Positions 5,873 to 8,049 of a stretch of DNA of 8,049 bases are shown one piece after another; positions within the stretch are counted from its first letter, which is position 1, and each line of letters starts with the position of its first letter. The stretch spans positions 1 through 8,049 of the forward strand of contig JBAYFS010000104.1 of assembly GCA_041667045.1 (NCBI GenBank). The letters run 5' to 3'. The stretch is from JAQVSV01 sp041667045. Its GTDB lineage: Bacteria > Elusimicrobiota > Elusimicrobia > Elusimicrobiales > Elusimicrobiaceae. The notes beneath the pieces are model-generated. The model did no database searches. It was not told where the DNA came from and saw nothing but the letters and a program-made list of their open reading frames with translations. Position numbers and translations under genes: made by a program.

Positions 5873-6435
5873 TGGTCGCGTTAAGGCGTCAGTTTTTTGG
5901 CAAAGGCGGACAGGCCACCACGGAAATGGTGCTGCTTCTTCCTATTTTCATGCTGATTCTTTTCTTTATCGCCAAAATTTTCGTCATGTTGGTTCTGGTG
6001 CAGAAAGTGGAAATAGCCGCTTATTATGCGGCCCGGAAATACCAGCTTCAGTCCCACCGCAATGTCATGTATGATTCGCAGGACAAGGCACTGTTGGCCC
6101 ATATTGACGAATATGTTAAAAAATATATAGGGGTTACGGAACCCAGAAGCCAAATGGCTAAGTTTGTTGGGTTAACCAGCGTTAAGCTGGATGTGGAAAG
6201 AACTCAGACGTGGCGTATTGTGACTCTTACCGCGACGGTGCAGCCGCTCAGTGGAGGGATTAAAAGGTTTATGTGCCGGTCCAACGTTGGCAAAGTTTGT
6301 TCCGGTTACGGTGAAGATTGTATTCGTGGTTATGAGGTTATTTGCGGGCAGCAGGGCACTGATATAGTAGCCGTCAAATACGTGCCCAGCAAAGACCGGT
6401 CCCTGGATTTTGCGCTGCCGGGCCTTAGCAATTAG
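5869..6435 (+). CDS. TadE-like pseudopilin
   Basis: A 188-residue protein. A short basic leader ends GKGG (residues 11-14), followed by QATTEMVLLLPIFMLILFF. Cleavage after Gly14 puts Gln at +1 and Glu19 at +5, as expected for TadE/TadF pseudopilins matured by a Flp-type prepilin peptidase. One membrane helix spans about 20-45. The segment VEIAAYYAARKYQL (47-60) matches the TadE habit of an Ala-rich helix carrying A-Y and A-R after the membrane helix. The C-terminal half carries four Cys (136, 144, 151, 159) within 24 residues, probably disulfide-linked after export. The ATG overlaps the TGA that ends the open frame of the upstream gene (ATGA), with AGGTGG 10 nt upstream; a second ATG at 5872 is an equal alternative. 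It is expected to act with the TadG-like and Flp-like proteins in pilus initiation or as a minor subunit. Confidence 0.82.
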   Translation: MMVALRRQFFGKGGQATTEMVLLLPIFMLILFFIAKIFVMLVLVQKVEIAAYYAARKYQLQSHRNVMYDSQDKALLAHIDEYVKKYIGVTEPRSQMAKFVGLTSVKLDVERTQTWRIVTLTATVQPLSGGIKRFMCRSNVGKVCSGYGEDCIRGYEVICGQQGTDIVAVKYVPSKDRSLDFALPGLSN

Positions 6436-6470
6436 CGGCTTTATCCGCTGTTCCGGACGGATTTTGGGCC

Positions 6471-6499
6471 TTGACAAAAATTGATTCCGGGGCTAATCT
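6471..6499 (+). promoter_or_regulatory. Sigma70-type promoter upstream of the Ser/Gly-rich protein genes
   Basis: TTGACA (6471-6476) is a perfect -35 box. After an ideal 17-nt spacer, TAATCT (6494-6499) matches four of six bases of the -10 box. It lies in the 247-nt gap after the TadE-like gene, so the downstream pair has its own promoter. The predicted start near 6506 leaves an untranslated leader of about 177 nt. This is the best promoter in the window. Confidence 0.7.
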
Positions 6500-6526
6500 A
6501 TTTATGTACCCTGCGGGGGCGTTAAT

Positions 6527-6552
6527 AGAAAAAGGGATTTGTTCCTTTTTCT
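6527..6552 (+). promoter_or_regulatory. Leader hairpin A (11 bp stem, UUUG loop)
   Basis: AGAAAAAGGGA (6527-6537) pairs with TTCCTTTTTCT (6542-6552) over 11 bp with one G-U and a four-base loop. It lies about 20 nt into the transcript expected from the 6471-6499 promoter. The long purine/pyrimidine arms may stabilise the 5' end of the message or serve as a target for an RNA-binding protein. No known family is recognised. Confidence 0.45.
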
Positions 6553-6613
6553 GCCCGGCGAGAATGGGTGCGAAATTGTTGTTTTTGAAAAATTGTTAAG
6601 GAATTTCTACTTT

Positions 6614-6665
6614 TTAGAGAGCAGTTTTTGTTGAAACTGGGTCTCTAAGGGTAATTTTTATTTTT
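6614..6665 (+). terminator. Leader hairpin C followed by a U-rich tract (attenuator-like)
   Basis: TTAGAGA (6614-6620) pairs with TCTCTAA (6642-6648). After a small internal loop, CAGTTT (6622-6627) pairs with AAACTG (6634-6639), with a 6-nt loop. Five to six nucleotides further on is a U-rich stretch, TTTTTATTTTT (6655-6665). The arrangement resembles an intrinsic terminator, but it sits inside the leader, 18-35 nt before the start codon of the next gene, so it may work as an attenuator. The 6-nt gap between stem and U-tract is longer than ideal. An upstream AAAAATT (6588-6594) could pair with AATTTTT (6653-6659) and occlude the tract, while GAAATT/AATTTC (6572-6577/6602-6607) offers a competing hairpin. 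Function is inferred. Confidence 0.4.
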
Positions 6666-6682
6666 GTCCGTAGGGAGGATAT

Positions 6683-7693
6683 ATGGCTTTCACGGTCAAT
6701 ATGAACAAAAAGCAGAACCAGCAATACGCCATCATAGGCGGCGTTCTGCTTTTTATTATAGGACTGTGGATATCCTATCCCATGATGACGCGGTCTTCTC
6801 TGGACGCGTCTGGTTCTTCCTCTAATTTCAAACGGACAAGCGCGGATTTAAGAAATTGGACCAGCGTATATGCCGGACTTGCTCCGGGTGAAGCCGTTAA
6901 CGCCGCAGGGAAAACCGGAGATAAAAATTCCTCAAGCCTGTTTGCCGCCAGCGGCAGCGACAAGCTTATGTTCCAGTATGATGAGGATGCGTCATCCGAA
7001 ACAGCCGCCGGTTCCGTTGCCTCTGTTTCTTCGGATTCTTCAAGCCACGGCGGGGCGGGCGGCGGGGCTTCCTCAGGAATTGCCTCGGCTTTGAAGGAGA
7101 AACTTAAAGCGTTATCCAGCATCGGTGGAATTGAAGGAGGCGGATCTTCCAGCGCGTCTAGCGGCGGCAAAAGCCAGAATCTATTCGGTGCCAACACCGC
7201 AAAAACAGATTTTTCCAAAGATTATAAGCTTCCCGACGGCGGCAAATCTGCCGGCGGAAAAGCGCTGAACTCTCTTACCAAAGCCGAAGCGCTGAGCGCG
7301 GACGCGGCCGGAGCCAGAAGTATTGAAGTGGCGAAAGCGGGCGCGTCTTCCGCGTTCGGCGGCGGAAACGTAAAGGCTGATTTGACCACCCCGTATGAAG
7401 CCCTGGCGGAAAAAGGGGCCGAGGGTATAGAAGATGTTGACAGTGTTGTCAAAACTCTCGCCACGGACAAGGATCTTGATAAGAAAAATATAACCCTGCC
7501 TAAGGTGAATGAGGGGAAAGCGGATTATTCTTCCAACGAAATAAAACAGGAAATAATAAAGATGATACTGCAGGCCGCCGTGTCTGGTATCATGGGCCCC
7601 ATCTTCGGTTCGGTGGGTACGGTTCTGGGGGCTGGCTTAACCGGTTTGACTTTCGACCAGGTCTCAAATGCCAGCGGCACCGGCAAAAAATAG
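6683..7693 (+). CDS. Ser/Gly/Ala-rich membrane protein of unknown function
   Basis: A 336-residue protein not recognised as any family. A short Asn/Gln/Lys-rich N-terminus (MNKKQNQQ) precedes one membrane helix at about 16-34 (YAIIGGVLLFIIGLWISY), which predicts a signal-anchored protein with its bulk outside the cytoplasm. Residues about 100-165 are low complexity, mainly Ser, Gly and Ala. From about 166 to 290 short charged repeats-like pieces (LFGANTAKTDFSKDYKLP, AEKGAEG, DKDLDKKN) look flexible. The C-terminal region 291-322 is hydrophobic with glycines at 302, 305, 309, 312, 316, 318 and 321, including two GxxxG pairs, a glycine-zipper-like segment able to insert into or oligomerise in membranes. 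The ribosome binding site AGGGAGGA (6672-6679) is strong. It has its own promoter and structured leader and is followed by a second Gly/Ser-rich gene. Its location suggests a role at the cell surface alongside the pilus-like proteins, but this is only context. Confidence 0.75.
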   Translation: MAFTVNMNKKQNQQYAIIGGVLLFIIGLWISYPMMTRSSLDASGSSSNFKRTSADLRNWTSVYAGLAPGEAVNAAGKTGDKNSSSLFAASGSDKLMFQYDEDASSETAAGSVASVSSDSSSHGGAGGGASSGIASALKEKLKALSSIGGIEGGGSSSASSGGKSQNLFGANTAKTDFSKDYKLPDGGKSAGGKALNSLTKAEALSADAAGARSIEVAKAGASSAFGGGNVKADLTTPYEALAEKGAEGIEDVDSVVKTLATDKDLDKKNITLPKVNEGKADYSSNEIKQEIIKMILQAAVSGIMGPIFGSVGTVLGAGLTGLTFDQVSNASGTGKK

Positions 7694-7754
7694 GCGGCGC
7701 GCACGGTTTTTCAGGTGGAGTTCTGGAGTTAAAGCAGTTTTAAGGAGAATCATT

Positions 7755-8049
7755 ATGACTGGAATTAATAATCAGCAGAATCGTCCTGCTGAAAATAAAA
7801 AGAAAGGATTTGGTTTTTTATCCGGCCTGTTCCGGTTTGGCGGAAGCGGAGCTTCATCCGTAGGCGGCGTGGGATCCGGAGCTGCCGGCACCGCGTTCAC
7901 CGGCGGGCTCGGATTGTCCGGGGCCAGCAGCAGCGGTTTTTTCGCCAGTCTTCTGGCCACGAAAGCCGGCATTGCTGGACTTGTTATCGGCGGCTTGACC
8001 TTGCTGGTGGGCGCAGGGATAATTTACAACGTAGCCAGGCATAATTCCG
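7755..8049 (+). CDS. Gly/Ser-rich membrane protein, N-terminal part (3' end outside window)
   Basis: Ninety-eight codons are visible before the window ends with the frame still open. The ATG is preceded by AAGGAG (7742-7747) at 7 nt, an excellent ribosome binding site. The N-terminus is Asn/Gln/Lys-rich (NNQQNRPAENKKK), then a Gly/Ser/Ala-rich segment follows (about 19-60), then a hydrophobic glycine-rich helix at about 71-92 (AGIAGLVIGGLTLLVGAGII). The composition and the basic N-Q-Q start echo the upstream 336-residue protein, so the two may be related or act together. The 61-nt gap between them has no clear promoter or terminator, so co-transcription is likely. No function is assigned. Confidence 0.75.
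   Translation, partial: MTGINNQQNRPAENKKKGFGFLSGLFRFGGSGASSVGGVGSGAAGTAFTGGLGLSGASSSGFFASLLATKAGIAGLVIGGLTLLVGAGIIYNVARHNS

Noticed and set aside
6434..6449. Small hairpin AGCGG/CCGCT right after the TadE-like stop as a terminator
   Set aside because: Only 5 bp with a 6-nt loop and no U-tract; too weak to call.
6775..7218. 147-codon minus-strand frame opposite the Ser/Gly-rich protein
   Set aside because: Its Pro/Glu/Ala-rich composition is the direct complement of Ser/Gly/Ala codons on the + strand.
7694..7754. Promoter or terminator between the two Ser/Gly-rich genes
   Set aside because: Apart from the AAGGAG ribosome binding site, no -35/-10 pair or stable hairpin was found.

Overview
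The window reads as bacterial chromosome with every convincing gene on the + strand, short intergenic gaps and roughly balanced base composition. No phage, insertion sequence, CRISPR array, tRNA or rRNA was seen. The mix of a Flp-like pilin with a class III type signal, TadG/TadE-like pseudopilins and an exported DsbA-like protein suggests a diderm (Gram-negative type) bacterium. The style resembles what I recall of Elusimicrobiota genomes, but that is a weak guess: no marker gene is present.

Layout: (1) positions 1-281 hold the 3' end of a DsbA/thioredoxin-fold gene, followed by a strong hairpin. (2) 400-4164 is a three-gene signalling operon: a membrane Cache-HAMP histidine kinase, a soluble receiver-plus-kinase protein, and a NarL/LuxR-type response regulator. 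It ends at a 10-14 bp hairpin. (3) 4218-6435 is a Tad/type IVb pilus-like cluster: a tiny Flp-like pilin, a large Cys-rich TadG-like pseudopilin and a TadE-like pseudopilin. All three carry the same (G)G/Q prepilin-peptidase-type junction. (4) After a consensus-like sigma70 promoter (TTGACA-17-TAATCT) and a structured leader of about 175 nt come two unrecognised Ser/Gly/Ala-rich membrane proteins. The second is cut by the window end.

The most notable observation is that the TadG-like gene is interrupted by an in-frame TGA (5759-5761). The same frame stays open for 36 more protein-like codons and ends in a TGA that overlaps the next gene's ATG in an ATGA junction. The original gene therefore probably ended at 5872, and the current stop is a nonsense mutation, a sequencing error or a readthrough site.

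Working model (inference): the membrane kinase senses an extracytoplasmic signal and phosphorylation passes, perhaps through the receiver-kinase protein, to the LuxR-type regulator. That regulator may control the adjacent pilus-like genes. The secretion ATPase, prepilin peptidase and platform proteins expected for a working Tad machine are not in the window.
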